Positions 50,299-58,680 of a stretch of DNA of 64,000 nt are shown here, piece by piece (positions within the stretch are counted from its first letter, which is position 1; each line of letters begins with the position of its first letter). Source of the stretch: Protaetiibacter sp. SSC-01 (lineage in GTDB: Bacteria > Actinomycetota > Actinomycetes > Actinomycetales > Microbacteriaceae). The notes under the pieces are model-generated. The model made no database searches, was not told the origin of the DNA, and saw only the letters and a program-made list of their open reading frames with translations. The stretch covers positions 2,604,001 through 2,668,000 of the forward strand of contig NZ_CP059987.1 of assembly GCF_014483895.1 (NCBI RefSeq), given 5' to 3'. The translations under genes were made by a program, and so were the position numbers.

Positions 50299-50319
50299 TG
50301 TCCCGTGACAGACGGGACA
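50299..50319. promoter_or_regulatory. Perfect inverted repeat before the kinase gene
   Basis: TGTCCCGT-GACAG-ACGGGACA, 8-5-8, ending 21 nt before the ATG and thus over the -35 region. The half-site GACGGGAC recurs three times upstream of the membrane protein gene at 53197, which links both promoters to one regulator, probably the encoded response regulator. Confidence 0.6.
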
Positions 50320-50340
50320 CCCCGCTGCCACGATGAGCGC

Positions 50341-52434
50341 ATGCGCCACACGTCGAGCCGGGTCACCGTGATCGCGCTCGTCGTCATCAGCGTGGTGTCG
50401 AGCGTCGTGGCGTTGTATTTCGACGCGCTCGTACTGCCCACGCATCCGGAGCCCCTGGAGACGCCGGGCTGGTCGAGCGTCGTCACGGGCCTCGCGATGG
50501 TGATCCCGGGCGCGCTGCTCATGTGGCGTCTCGACTGGCATCCGATCGCCTTCGTGCTGTTGTTCTTCGGCACGCTGTGGGTGCTCGACGCACCCGCGAG
50601 CGCCTCCCTCAACTACGCCTGGTACTTCGACCGCGACGCCCCGTGGGGGCCGGCCGCGTTCTGGTACTACTCGCGGCTCGGCTCGATCCTGATCCTGCCG
50701 GTCCAGCTGCTGCTGATCCTGTTCCCCGACGGGCGCTTCCCGCGCGGCTGGCGTCGCGTGGTGGGCATCGCCTCGATCGTCTGCGGCTTCGGGATGCCGT
50801 TCTCCTTCATTTTCGCGCCCGGGCACATCCTCGCCGTCGACGAGCCGGGCCGCCTCGCGGAGCTCGAGGCGTTCGACCCGGGCATCCTCGCGATCGAGCT
50901 GCCGACCGAGGTGTGGCTCTTCATCCTGCGCAACTCGCCGAACCTCATGCTGCTGGGGCTCGTGCTCGCGCTCGTCGTCGCCATCAGCCGGCGCTTCGGG
51001 GCGGATGCGGAGCTGCGGGCGCAGCTGCGCTGGCTCGTGTGGTCGGGCGCCGTGTTCATCGGCGCGACGTTCCTCTACCCGTACCTGCCGCAGGCGGCGG
51101 TGGATGTGCTGCTGGGTCTCACGATCGCGCTCGTCGCGGGGGCGGTCATCATCGCCGTCACGCGCTACCGCCTGTACGACATCGATCGCCTGCTGTCGTG
51201 GACGGTCGTCTACGGCGTGCTCATCGTCGCCGCGATCACGGTCGACGTGCTGCTCGTGCTGTTCGTGGGCGGGGTGCTCGACGACCGCGTCGCGATGCTC
51301 ATCGCGGTCATCGCGGTCACGATCGCCTACGCGCCGCTGCGCGAGAAGCTCTTCGCCCTCGCGGCGCGCGCCGTGTACGGCAAGCGCTCCGACCCGTACG
51401 GGCTCGTGTCGGCGCTCGGCGACCGGCTCGCCCGCTCGACCGACACGGAGGGCCGCATCGAGGATCTGGCCCGCACGATCGCGGAGGCGTTCGCGTCGCC
51501 GTACGTGCGCGTCGAGATCGACCGGCACGATGCCGAGCCCATCGCGGCGGAGGTCGGCACGCGCGGCCGCGAGATCACGCGCGTACCCATCGAGTACGAG
51601 GGCGTGCAGATCGGCCGCATCGAGATGCAGCCCGGACGCCGCCCCGTCGTCTCGCCGCGCGATCAGCGCCTCCTCGAGGACCTCGTTCGTCTCGCCGCGG
51701 CCGCCCTCCGCAACGCGGAGCTGAACCGCGAGCTGCAGGGCATCCGTGAGTCGCTCGTGCGGGCCCGGGAGGAGAGCCGCTCGCGCCTGCGCCGCGACCT
51801 CCACGACGAGCTCGGGCCCTTGCTCGCGGGCGTCAAGCTGCGCCTCGAGACCTCGCGCAACCTCATGGAGCGCGCACCCGAGCGCGCGGGCGAGGTGCTC
51901 GACGCGGCGATCGCCGAGCAGAGCGAGGTCATCGTCGCGATCCGCCGCATCGTGCACGAGCTGCGTCCGCCCGCCCTCGACGACCTCGGGCTCACGCGCG
52001 CCATCGAGCAGCTGACGGACCGCGTCGACGGCGCCGGATGCGCGGTGCGCGTCGAGGCGGATGTCGCGCATCCGCTCCCTGCCGCCGCCGAGGTCGCCGC
52101 GTTCCGCATCGCGTCCGAGGGGCTCACGAACGCCCGCCGGCACTCGGGCGCGCGCGAGGTCGTCGTGAGCCTCCGCTCGAGCGACGGGACCCTGCGCGTC
52201 GAGATCGCCGACGATGGGCGCGGCATCGACCGGTCGGCGACGCCGGGCCTCGGCCTGCGCTCGATGCGGGAGCGTGCCGAGGAGCTCGGCGGCACGTTCA
52301 CGGTCGATTCGGGCCCCGATCGCGGCACCGTGCTCGTCGCCACCCTGCCCATCGCGCCCGCGACCGCGCCGACGCCCGCCGCATCCGCCCCCACCCCCGA
52401 ACCCGAACCCAAACCCCAGGAGCAGCTCGCATGA
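50341..52434 (+). CDS. Sensor histidine kinase with membrane and GAF-like regions
   Basis: 697 aa. About eight to nine hydrophobic segments occupy residues 1-330, followed by a GAF-like region (about 360-455) and the kinase core: SRLRRDLHDELGPLLAGVKL (His488), EGLTNARRHSG, IADDGRGIDRSATPGLGLRS and DRGTVLVATLP. The C-terminus is a Pro/Glu tail (APTPEPEPKPQ). The stop overlaps the regulator start (ATGA). An ATG at 50341 is preceded by CACGAT at 6 nt, a weak leaderless-type box. Confidence 0.9.
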   Translation: MRHTSSRVTVIALVVISVVSSVVALYFDALVLPTHPEPLETPGWSSVVTGLAMVIPGALLMWRLDWHPIAFVLLFFGTLWVLDAPASASLNYAWYFDRDAPWGPAAFWYYSRLGSILILPVQLLLILFPDGRFPRGWRRVVGIASIVCGFGMPFSFIFAPGHILAVDEPGRLAELEAFDPGILAIELPTEVWLFILRNSPNLMLLGLVLALVVAISRRFGADAELRAQLRWLVWSGAVFIGATFLYPYLPQAAVDVLLGLTIALVAGAVIIAVTRYRLYDIDRLLSWTVVYGVLIVAAITVDVLLVLFVGGVLDDRVAMLIAVIAVTIAYAPLREKLFALAARAVYGKRSDPYGLVSALGDRLARSTDTEGRIEDLARTIAEAFASPYVRVEIDRHDAEPIAAEVGTRGREITRVPIEYEGVQIGRIEMQPGRRPVVSPRDQRLLEDLVRLAAAALRNAELNRELQGIRESLVRAREESRSRLRRDLHDELGPLLAGVKLRLETSRNLMERAPERAGEVLDAAIAEQSEVIVAIRRIVHELRPPALDDLGLTRAIEQLTDRVDGAGCAVRVEADVAHPLPAAAEVAAFRIASEGLTNARRHSGAREVVVSLRSSDGTLRVEIADDGRGIDRSATPGLGLRSMRERAEELGGTFTVDSGPDRGTVLVATLPIAPATAPTPAASAPTPEPEPKPQEQLA

Positions 52435-53087
52435 CCGCCGAGACCACGCGCGTCGTCCTCGTCGACGACCACCCCGTCTACCGAGACGGGCTCCGGATGC
52501 TGCTCGAATCGGTCGACGAGGTCGAGGTCGTCGCGGTGGCCGAGGACGGCCTGTCGGCGCTCGACGTCGTCGACGGCGCGGATGCGGACGTCGTCGTCAT
52601 GGACGTGCAGATGCCCGGCCTCGACGGCATCGCGGCGACGCGCGAGCTCACGGCGCGCCATCCGCACCTCGCCGTGCTCGTGCTCACGATGTCGGAGGAC
52701 GACGAGACCGTGTTCTCGGCCATGCGGGCGGGCGCCCGCGGCTACCTCGTGAAGGGGTCGAGCCAGCACGAGATCGTGCGCGCCATCCGCTCCGTCGCGT
52801 CCGGGGAGCTCGTGTTCGGGGCCGCCATCGCGCTGCGCGTCGCCGCCTTTTTCGCGGGGCGGCCGCCCACCCCCGACACTCCCGCGTTCCCGCAGCTCAC
52901 CGAGCGCGAGCGCGAGATCCTCGACCTGCTCGCCGCCGGCCGCTCCAACCCGCAGATCGCGCAGGCGCTCTTCCTGTCGCCCAAGACGGTGCGCAACAAC
53001 GTGTCGAACATCTTCGCGAAGCTGCAGGTGGCCGACCGCTCGGAGGCCATCGTGCGCGCCCGCGACGCAGGACTCGGTCGCCTGTAG
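52431..53087 (+). CDS. NarL-family response regulator
   Basis: 218 aa. Receiver domain with VDDHPVYRDGLRMLLES, phospho-acceptor Asp58 (VMDVQMPGLDG), LTMSEDD and Lys in GYLVKGSS; LuxR helix-turn-helix LTEREREILDLLAAGRSNPQ and SPKTVRNNVSNIFAKL. Translationally coupled to the kinase. Candidate binding sites (GACGGGAC repeats) lie before its own operon and before the next gene. Confidence 0.93.
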   Translation: MTAETTRVVLVDDHPVYRDGLRMLLESVDEVEVVAVAEDGLSALDVVDGADADVVVMDVQMPGLDGIAATRELTARHPHLAVLVLTMSEDDETVFSAMRAGARGYLVKGSSQHEIVRAIRSVASGELVFGAAIALRVAAFFAGRPPTPDTPAFPQLTEREREILDLLAAGRSNPQIAQALFLSPKTVRNNVSNIFAKLQVADRSEAIVRARDAGLGRL

Positions 53088-53100
53088 CGTCCCGCGGCAC

Positions 53101-53142
53101 GACGGGACCGCGACGGGACCCCGCTCCCTGACGCGACGGGAC
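53101..53142 (+). promoter_or_regulatory. Three GACGGGAC direct repeats before the membrane protein gene
   Basis: Copies at 53101-53108, 53112-53119 and 53135-53142, spaced 11 and 23 bp, that is one and two helical turns, so they lie on one face of the DNA. The same word occurs in the inverted repeat before the kinase gene. Confidence 0.6.
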
Positions 53143-53196
53143 GCGGCGCCGAGAGTGTGGAGGCACACACCACCACCCCTCTCGGAAGGCACCACC

Positions 53197-53922
53197 ATGA
53201 CCACCACCTCCACCCCCGAATCCGACACCCCCGCGGTCGCCGAGGCGACGAGCCTCGAGGCCGTCGGCAAGCCGCGCCGCACGCGCGCGGCGCTCGGCCC
53301 GTTCCGCCCCCACCTGCTCGAGCGCATCGGCGGGGCCGCGTTCATCGCCGCCCCGCTGCTGCACGTCGCCGGCATGGCCACCTCGCCCGTGCAGACGGAG
53401 CCCGGCGAGGCCGGCTACATCGCCTCCCTCGCCGCCGACCCGACGCTCAGCATCGTCTCCGCGACGCTCCTGCACTACGGATGGGTCGCGTTCGCGATCG
53501 CGGCCGTCGCGGGCCGCGGGCTCCTGCGGGGGAAGCGCGGCAGCGTCTGGCTCCCCGCGGCCGCCGTCGTGCTGCTCATCGGCTCGATCCAGATGTCGGG
53601 CCTGCTGCTGTCGGACTGGTTCCTCATCAGCGCCGGCAACGTGCTGCCGCTCGACACCGCCGTGCTGCTGAGCGAGACCGCGAAGGCGGATGCGTGGGTC
53701 GCCGTATGGCAGCTCACGGGCATCGTCGGCGGGCTCGGCGGACTCATGGCCTACGCCCTCGGCCTCGCCCGTGCCGGCGTCGTGTCGTGGTGGATCGCGC
53801 CCCTCGGCGGGCTCGCGTGGTTCGCGCCGATGCTCGTGTCGGGCCCCGTGTCGATCGCGCTCATCGCGGTGCTCTTCGCGCCCTTCTACGTGGCGGGGGT
53901 GCGCCTCATCGCGAAGCGCTGA
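53197..53922 (+). CDS. Membrane protein, likely target of the two-component system
   Basis: 241 aa with a cytoplasmic N-terminal tail of about 45 residues (Thr/Pro-rich, then GKPRRTRAALGPFRPHLLER) and six hydrophobic segments (FIAAPLLHVAGMA; LHYGWVAFAIAAVAG; AAAVVLLIGSIQMSGLLLS; TGIVGGLGGLMAYALGL; WWIAPLGGLAWFAPMLVSG; IALIAVLFAPFYVAGV). Function unknown. GGAAGG lies 7 nt before the ATG. The GACGGGAC array upstream suggests direct control by the preceding regulator. A classic terminator follows. Confidence 0.8.
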   Translation: MTTTSTPESDTPAVAEATSLEAVGKPRRTRAALGPFRPHLLERIGGAAFIAAPLLHVAGMATSPVQTEPGEAGYIASLAADPTLSIVSATLLHYGWVAFAIAAVAGRGLLRGKRGSVWLPAAAVVLLIGSIQMSGLLLSDWFLISAGNVLPLDTAVLLSETAKADAWVAVWQLTGIVGGLGGLMAYALGLARAGVVSWWIAPLGGLAWFAPMLVSGPVSIALIAVLFAPFYVAGVRLIAKR

Positions 53923-53936
53923 GCCGCCGCCGCCCC

Positions 53937-53971
53937 GGGCGCCCCTCTCCCGACGGAGGGGCGCCCGTTTT
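53937..53971 (+). terminator. Rho-independent terminator
   Basis: GGGCGCCCCT and AGGGGCGCCC form a 10-bp perfect stem, followed by GTTTTG. It lies 15 nt after the membrane protein stop codon and is the clearest intrinsic terminator in the window. Confidence 0.9.
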
Positions 53972-53978
53972 GTTCGTC

Positions 53979-54248
53979 CGGTTTCGATACGCCGTGCGTC
54001 GCGCGCTACGCACACGGCGCGCGGCACTCAACCAGCGGTGAACACGCGCCGCGCGTCCCGCGTCCGCCGCCCCATCCCGCTGATTGAGTAGCGCCGCGCG
54101 CGCAGCGCACGACGCGTATCGAAACCCTCGCACCGCGTATCAACAGCGGGCCACGGCTCCGATCCGTCCGCACGTCATCCGTTCGTGCGGTTTCGATACG
54201 CCGTGCGTCGCGCGCTGCGCGCGCGGCGCGCGGCACTCAACCAGCGGG
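53979..54248 (+). repeat. Single hairpin repeat and composite copy
   Basis: A single copy at 53979-54039 (CGGTTTCGATACGCCGTGCG ... GGCACTCAACCAGCGG) is followed by a composite at 54079-54248 (GCTGATTGAGTAGCGCC ... CGTATCGAAACC, spacer, CGGTTTCGATACGCC ... CACTCAACCAGCGGG). The remaining bases up to the ppk2 stop at 54322 show nothing else. Confidence 0.85.
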
Positions 54249-54321
54249 AGACCGGCGGCCCGCACGTGCGGTGACGTCAAGCGGGCCCGCTCCCCCGCGA
54301 CCCCGGTGAACCAGCGCGCGC

Positions 54322-55149
54322 CTACGACGCCGCGAGCGCCGCCTTCTGCTCCTCCACGTCGAAGTCGGCGGGTGGCCAGTCCTGGCCGAGCGAGCGCAGC
54401 GCATCCGTGAGCAGCTGCGAGACGGCGAGCCGCGCGTACCACTTGTGGTTCGCGGGGATCACGTGCCACGGGGCGGCCGCGGTCGAGGTGCGCTCGATGG
54501 CGACCTGGTACGCCTCCTGGTACTGGTCCCACAGGGCGCGCTCCTCGAGGTCGCCCGGGTTGTACTTCCAGTACTTGTCGGGGCGCTCGAGCCGTTCGGC
54601 GAGGCGCGCACGCTGCTCCTCCTTCGAGATGTGCAGCATGCACTTGACGACGACGGTTCCGGATGCGGCGACGCGCTCCTCGAAGTCGACGATCGCCCCG
54701 TAGCGGCGCTCGATCTCGTCGGCGTCGGCGAGCTTCCGTACGCGGCCGATGAGCACGTCCTCGTAGTGGGAGCGGTCGAAGACGCCGATGATGCCGGGCT
54801 TCGGCAGCTCGCGTTCGACGCGCCACAGGAAATCGTGGGCGAGCTCCTCGGGGGTGGGCTTCTTGAAGGCGTGGATGTGCACACCCTGCGGGTCGACGGA
54901 CCCGACGACGTGCCGCACGATGCCGCCCTTGCCGGCGGTGTCCATGGCCTGCAGCACGAGCAGCACGTTGCGCGGGTCGTGCTCCTTGTTGGCGAACAGC
55001 AGCTCCTGCAGCTCGTCGAGCTCGGCCTCGCCCGCGGCGAGCGCCTTCTCGGCGTCTTTCTTGTTCCCCGTGAAGCCGGGGGTCGCATCCGGGTCGACGT
55101 CGGCGAGACGGAAACCGGCACCTGCACGGAGCACATCGGCGAAGCTCAT
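54322..55149 (-). CDS. ppk2: Polyphosphate kinase 2
   Basis: 275-aa PPK2-family polyphosphate:nucleotide phosphotransferase. Walker A LQAMDTAGKGGIVRHVVGSV, Walker B GVFDRSHYEDVLIGRV and the lid motif HISKEEQRARLAERL are present, as are the conserved ends WKYNPGDLEERALWDQY and IPANHKWYARL. It would phosphorylate AMP/ADP or GDP from polyphosphate. The ATG is 6 nt after TAGCGT (55156-55161), and the TAG of that box is also the menD stop codon. Confidence 0.93.
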   Translation of the reverse strand: MSFADVLRAGAGFRLADVDPDATPGFTGNKKDAEKALAAGEAELDELQELLFANKEHDPRNVLLVLQAMDTAGKGGIVRHVVGSVDPQGVHIHAFKKPTPEELAHDFLWRVERELPKPGIIGVFDRSHYEDVLIGRVRKLADADEIERRYGAIVDFEERVAASGTVVVKCMLHISKEEQRARLAERLERPDKYWKYNPGDLEERALWDQYQEAYQVAIERTSTAAAPWHVIPANHKWYARLAVSQLLTDALRSLGQDWPPADFDVEEQKAALAAS

Positions 55150-55158
55150 GCGCTCACG

Positions 55159-56817
55159 CTAGCGGGAGAGGGCGACCTCGACGATGACCCTGCCGGGGGT
55201 GGGGGTGAGGCCTCCCGCGAGCTGCCCGCGCTCGGTGACGAGCCGGTGCTCCCAGCCGTACGCGGATGCGAGGGTTGCGAGGTCGACGTGCTGCGGCGTG
55301 AGCAGAACGCGGTCGGCGAGCGCGGGGTCGGCCGAGCGGGCCACCTCGAGGCCGTCGAAGATCGTGCCGCCGTGGTCGTTGCCGACGACCACCTGCAAGC
55401 GCGGCCACTCCTCGCCGTCGCCGCCGAGCAGCGACCCGACGTCGTGCAGCAGCGCGAGGTCGCCGAGCAGCACGCGCGTGACGCCGGGGCGCGACTCGTC
55501 GCGCTGCGCGGCGAGCGCGATGCCCGTCGCGGTCGCGATCGTGCCGTCGATGCCGGCGAGGCCGCGGTTGGAGTAGACGGGGATGCGCTTGCCGGGCGCG
55601 ATGCGGTCGAGCTCGCGGATGAGCCGCGAGGCTCCCAGCACGAGCCGGTCGTGGGGCCAGGATGCCGCCCACACCGCCTCGGCGAGCTCGCGTCGCGTGA
55701 CGGGGGCGCGCATCCGCTGCAGCTGTTCGCGCGCGAAGTGCGCGCGCTCGACGTAGTCGGTGCCGATCGATGCGACGCTGCCCTCGTCGACCTCGAGCAG
55801 CTGCCGCGAGGCGTGCACCCAGCGGCGCGCCCACGACGGGTCCGGCTCGCGCGAGGTGTCGACGACGACGCGGTCGGCGAAGCGCGCGACGCGGCGGCCC
55901 GGGTTGTAGTCGTCGAGGCCCGCGGTGCGCACCACGATCGTCTCGACGCCGCGCCGTTCGATGAGGGCGGGCACCTCGCGGCTGAGCGTCGGGTGCCCGA
56001 ACACGATGACGCGCGCGACGCGGTCGCCGAAACCGGCGGCGCCGAGCAGCTCGCGGTAGGCCGCGACGAGGTTGGGGCCGAAGCGTGCGCCGCTCGCGAC
56101 CTCGGCGAGCAGCGGGGCGCCGAGCTCGCGGGCGACGCGCTCCGCATCCTCTCCCGCGCCCGTGCCGGCGACGACGACCGTGCCAGGCGCGGGGCCGAGC
56201 TCGAGTACCTCGTCGGCGGGCGGGTCGGCGGGCTGCCACTCGCCGGGCTCGACGTCCGGCATCCGTACGGCCGACGACAGCGGCTCGCGGAAGGCGAGGT
56301 TCACGTGGCGGGGACCGCGGATGCCGGCGAGCACCTCGGCCGCGAGCGCGTCGGCCGCGTCCTCCTCGCCCGGCTCCCCCGTCGGCGCGGGCACGTCCCA
56401 CGAGTGGGGCGCCACGTCGCGGAAGATGCCCGCCTGCCGCGTGGTCTGGTTGGCGCCGACGCCGCGCAGCTCCTCGGGGCGGTCGGCGCTCACGACGAGC
56501 AGCGGCACCCCCGAGTGCGCGGCCTCGAGCACGGCGGGGTGCAGGTTGCCGACGGCGGTTCCGGATGTCGTCACGACGACCGCGGGCACGCCCGTCTCGA
56601 GCGCGAGGCCGAGGGCGAGGAAGCCCGCCGAGCGCTCGTCGATGCGCACGTGCAGGTTCAGCAGCCCGGCCTGCTCGAAGCGCGCTGCGGCGAGCGCGAG
56701 GGCCTGCGAGCGCGATCCGGGGCACACCACGACATCCGTGACCCCGCGGCGCACGAGGCCGGCGAGGAGCGCGGTCGCGTAGACGCTCGCGGGCGCCTCC
56801 GGTGCCGCCGGGCTCAC
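55159..56817 (-). CDS. menD: MenD, SEPHCHC synthase
   Basis: 552-aa thiamine-diphosphate enzyme joining isochorismate and 2-oxoglutarate. Family features: VVVCPGSRSQALALAA, RIDERSAGFLALGLAL (catalytic Glu), TTSGTAVGNLHPAVLEA, VSADRPEELRGVGANQTTRQ and the ThDP/Mg motif GDLALLHDVGSLLGG with VVVGNDHGG. GTG start overlapping the upstream stop as GTGA. Stop TAG shared with the ppk2 promoter. Confidence 0.95.
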   Translation of the reverse strand: MSPAAPEAPASVYATALLAGLVRRGVTDVVVCPGSRSQALALAAARFEQAGLLNLHVRIDERSAGFLALGLALETGVPAVVVTTSGTAVGNLHPAVLEAAHSGVPLLVVSADRPEELRGVGANQTTRQAGIFRDVAPHSWDVPAPTGEPGEEDAADALAAEVLAGIRGPRHVNLAFREPLSSAVRMPDVEPGEWQPADPPADEVLELGPAPGTVVVAGTGAGEDAERVARELGAPLLAEVASGARFGPNLVAAYRELLGAAGFGDRVARVIVFGHPTLSREVPALIERRGVETIVVRTAGLDDYNPGRRVARFADRVVVDTSREPDPSWARRWVHASRQLLEVDEGSVASIGTDYVERAHFAREQLQRMRAPVTRRELAEAVWAASWPHDRLVLGASRLIRELDRIAPGKRIPVYSNRGLAGIDGTIATATGIALAAQRDESRPGVTRVLLGDLALLHDVGSLLGGDGEEWPRLQVVVGNDHGGTIFDGLEVARSADPALADRVLLTPQHVDLATLASAYGWEHRLVTERGQLAGGLTPTPGRVIVEVALSR

Positions 56818-57158
56818 TGCGGGTTCTTCGGGGTGTCGTCGTCTCCGTCGAGCTCCGAGAGCTTCTTCTCGAGGTCGCGGATGCGCTGCTCCTGCTCCTT
56901 CTCGCGCGCGAGGCGCTGCAGGAACTCGGGGTCGTCGTCGGGGGCCACGGGCTTGGCGGGGCGCGGGTGCAGGGGTTCACGACCGAGCGCGAACCACAGG
57001 ATCGGGCCGATGATCACGATGCCGATCGCGATGACCGCCCAGAGCGGCTTCGGGAGGGCCCGCACGCGGTGCGGCTCGATGCGCACGATGTCGACGACGG
57101 CCGCGACGAGGAGCACCACCGCGACGATCAGCGGGAGGTAGCGCAGCAGAGCGGCCAT
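56814..57158 (-). CDS. PLD nuclease N-terminal domain membrane protein
   Basis: 114 aa with two helices (LPLIVAVVLLVAAVVDIVRI; LWAVIAIGIVIIGPILWFAL) of the PLDc_N type, followed by a charged coiled-coil tail (EFLQRLAREKEQEQRIRDLE). Family function is not settled. The ATG is 6 nt after TAGAAT (57165-57170). It is translationally coupled to menD. Confidence 0.85.
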   Translation of the reverse strand: MAALLRYLPLIVAVVLLVAAVVDIVRIEPHRVRALPKPLWAVIAIGIVIIGPILWFALGREPLHPRPAKPVAPDDDPEFLQRLAREKEQEQRIRDLEKKLSELDGDDDTPKNPQ

Positions 57159-57212
57159 GACCCGATTCTAGGCGGCGGCGGGCTCCCAGCGCCGCCCGCC
57201 TATGATTGCCGG

Positions 57213-57488
57213 GTGCCCGCCTGGATCCCCTACACGCTGCTGCGCCTCGCCCTCTTCGGCGGCACCTTCGCGCTCCTCTACGCGCTGGGCCTGCACTACG
57301 TGCTCGCGGCTGTCGTCGCCGCGGTCGTCGGGCTCACGGTGTCGTACATCTTCTTCCCCAAGCTGCGGAACCGCGTCTCGGAGGAGCTCGCCGCCCGCCG
57401 CGAAGCCGCGCAGGCGAAGGCCGACGCCGAGGCGCGCGGGACGGATGCCGAGCGCGGCGTCGACGAGCGCGCCGAGGACGGCGCCTGA
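57213..57488 (+). CDS. DUF4229 membrane protein
   Basis: 91 aa: two helices (YTLLRLALFGGTFALLYALG; YVLAAVVAAVVGLTVSYIFF) then a charged tail (RNRVSEELAARREAAQAKAD). This is the DUF4229 pattern found next to men genes in many actinobacteria. The GTG is picked by a TATGAT box 6 nt upstream (57201-57206). It is convergent to menA with 1 nt between the stops. Confidence 0.85.
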   Translation: MPAWIPYTLLRLALFGGTFALLYALGLHYVLAAVVAAVVGLTVSYIFFPKLRNRVSEELAARREAAQAKADAEARGTDAERGVDERAEDGA

Positions 57489-57489
57489 C

Positions 57490-58593
57490 TCAGGCGACGG
57501 CGCCGACGCCCACCTCGACGTAGAACGACAGCGCGGCCCACAGGCCGATGCCGTACGCGAGCGCCGTCAGCAGCGTGAGCTTGAGCGCGAGCACGAACTC
57601 CTTCGCCGTGCGCGCCGTGAGCACGATGAGGATCGCCGGCGCCCCCGCGAGCAGCGCGAAGTACACGTACGGCGCGAGGTCGTGGAAGAGCACGAAGAAC
57701 ACGAGGATGCCGAAGGGCGCCGCCACGAGCACCGCGTAGAGGATGCGCCCGGGCAGGTCGCCCATCCGCACCGCGAGCGTGCGCTTGCCCGCCACGGCAT
57801 CCTGGGCTCGGTCGCGCAGGTTGTTGACGTGCAGCACGGCGACGGCGAAGAGGCCGGCCGCGGTACCGCCGATCCACGCCTCGGCGTTGACGGTGAGCAC
57901 CTGCACGAACATCGTGCCCGCGACCGCGGCGATGCCGAAGAACGCGAAGACGGCCACCTCGGCGACGCCCGCCATGTAGCCGTAGGGGCGCTTGCCGCCC
58001 GTGTAGAACCACGCGACGACGATCGCGACGGCGCCGAACGCGAGCAGCCACCACTGCTGCGTGCGGATGACGAGGATGAGCCCCGCGACCGCTGCGAGCC
58101 CGAAGAACACGAGCGCGACGAGGAGCACGTGCTTCGGCTTGGCGCGGCCGGAGCCGACGAGACGGGCGGGGCCGACGCGGTGGGCGTCGGTTCCGCGCAC
58201 GCCGTCGGAGTAGTCGTTGGCGTAGTTGACGCCGATCTGCAGGCACGCGGCGACGGCGAGGCACAGCAGGATGCGCACCCAGTGGTCGTACCAGTGCGCC
58301 ATCTGCAGACTCGCGGCGCCCGTGCCGATCGCGACGGGCGCGATCGCGAGGGCGAGCGTGAGGGGGCGCGAGGCCGAGATCCAGGTGCCGAGTGTCGCGG
58401 GCTTCATCTGCGGGGCGCCGGGCGGACGGCCTCCGGGGCGTCCGCTCCTGCCGCCCTTGCCCTTCGCGGGCGCGCTCTTCGCCTGGGCGTTCTTGCCCTT
58501 CGCGGGCGCCTTCGCGGCGGGCCCGTTCTTGGGGGCTGCCGCACCCTTCGCGCGATCGATGGCCTGGGGATCGAACCGTTGCTGCTTCGCCAC
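57490..58593 (-). CDS. menA: MenA, 1,4-dihydroxy-2-naphthoate polyprenyltransferase
   Basis: 367-aa UbiA-superfamily membrane enzyme that attaches the polyprenyl tail. Helical core with the two Asp-rich motifs NYANDYSDGVRGTDAHR and HVNNLRDRAQDAVAGKRTLA, and ASRPLTLALAIAPVAIG. Residues 1-62 are a basic, Ala/Lys/Gly/Pro-rich tail (AKGAAAPKNGPAAKAPAKGK and similar). The GTG is supported by TAGGCT 7 nt upstream (58601-58606); an internal ATG at 58407 would give a standard-length 305-aa protein. The 60-nt palindromic element lies just upstream. Confidence 0.92.
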   Translation of the reverse strand: MAKQQRFDPQAIDRAKGAAAPKNGPAAKAPAKGKNAQAKSAPAKGKGGRSGRPGGRPPGAPQMKPATLGTWISASRPLTLALAIAPVAIGTGAASLQMAHWYDHWVRILLCLAVAACLQIGVNYANDYSDGVRGTDAHRVGPARLVGSGRAKPKHVLLVALVFFGLAAVAGLILVIRTQQWWLLAFGAVAIVVAWFYTGGKRPYGYMAGVAEVAVFAFFGIAAVAGTMFVQVLTVNAEAWIGGTAAGLFAVAVLHVNNLRDRAQDAVAGKRTLAVRMGDLPGRILYAVLVAAPFGILVFFVLFHDLAPYVYFALLAGAPAILIVLTARTAKEFVLALKLTLLTALAYGIGLWAALSFYVEVGVGAVA

Positions 58594-58620
58594 GAGGTGA
58601 AGCCTACTGACCGCCGCCTC

Positions 58621-58680
58621 AGTTCCCGTTCCGCGTGTTTGCACCCGTTCCTTCGGGAACTAACACGCGGAACGGGAACT
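58621..58680. repeat. 60-nt palindromic element, copy 2
   Basis: Arms AGTTCCCGTTCCGCGTGTT and AACACGCGGAACGGGAACT (19 bp, perfect) around a 22-nt loop. Exact reverse complement of 31079-31138. It fills the gap between the menE stop, whose TAG (58679-58681) shares its last bases, and the menA promoter. Confidence 0.88.
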
